Positions 63,979 through 64,000 of a stretch of DNA of 64,000 nt are shown piece by piece. The stretch's first letter is position 1. Each line of letters opens with the position of its first letter. Where the stretch lies: positions 343,611 through 407,610 of the forward strand of contig NZ_LMBV01000003.1 in assembly GCF_001439925.1 (NCBI RefSeq). The letters are read 5' to 3'. The position numbers and the translations under genes are program-made. This stretch comes from Peribacillus muralis. GTDB taxonomy: Bacteria > Bacillota > Bacilli > Bacillales > DSM-1321. The notes under the pieces are model-generated. The model had not been told where the DNA came from. It worked only from the letters and a program-made list of their open reading frames with translations, and ran no database searches.

Positions 63979-64000
63979 GTTGTTTCTCTCCTTTATGAGT

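Overview
This window reads as the chromosome of a Gram-positive, low-to-moderate GC, spore-forming Bacillaceae. Nearly every gene has a strong GGAGG-type ribosome binding site, UUG and GUG starts are frequent, compact intrinsic terminators are common, and the gene families (YtvI, YjcZ, PpaC, PucR/G/H, Spx, CspB, ChrA pairs) are typical of Bacillus. The combination of phenylacetate, allantoin and B12-controlled ribonucleotide reductase genes suggests Peribacillus/Bacillus simplex or a relative. That genus call is an inference. I saw no rRNA, tRNA, CRISPR, prophage or intact insertion sequence.

Layout. 0.4-7.3 kb: a Mn-type CDF exporter, a sporulation-type histidine kinase, a CNNM/CorC transporter, a DedA protein, a YtkA-domain lipoprotein and a YitT-type membrane protein. 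7.4-9.2 kb: a second CNNM/CorC paralogue. Both CNNM genes share an unusual arrangement in which a hairpin is folded between the Shine-Dalgarno sequence and a UUG start. 9.3-21 kb: housekeeping and accessory single genes (YuiA-like zinc finger, YtvI, MarR, GNAT, nitronate monooxygenase, TrhO, SodC-like lipoprotein, CitM-type transporter, MFS pump with a possible leader peptide, SulP transporter, PpaC). 22.3-26.4 kb: a cobalamin riboswitch with a terminator controls nrdE-nrdF-nrdI-like. 26.5-35.9 kb: a frameshifted small membrane gene, cold-shock protein, an orphan molybdate permease, a Spx paralogue lacking the first cysteine of the redox switch, a two-component system, CzcD, a phosphoesterase, YjcZ, DedA and a second nitronate monooxygenase.

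36-48.4 kb holds a phenylacetate catabolism (paa) locus on the minus strand: paaK, a 28-codon ORF and a ferredoxin; then paaABCD, an EthD-like gene, three crotonase genes, an aldehyde dehydrogenase, paaH, paaJ and paaX; paaY converges on paaX. PaaK makes phenylacetyl-CoA, PaaABC(D) epoxidises the ring, and the hydratase, dehydrogenase and thiolase genes run the beta-oxidation end. No PaaE reductase and no PaaZ hydratase domain are visible, so the ferredoxin may feed electrons to PaaABC. Two good promoters (before paaK and paaA) carry matching ATAACG/CGTTAT half-sites.

48.8-54.8 kb is an allantoin/ureide locus (allantoinase, PucG, allantoate amidohydrolase), divergent from its probable regulator PucR. 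55-64 kb: a split chromate transporter pair, a kinase/regulator/TVP38 operon, a SurA-N lipoprotein without a PPIase domain, a Fur-box-controlled MFS exporter divergent from a truncated DUF1796 gene, and arsC at the right edge.
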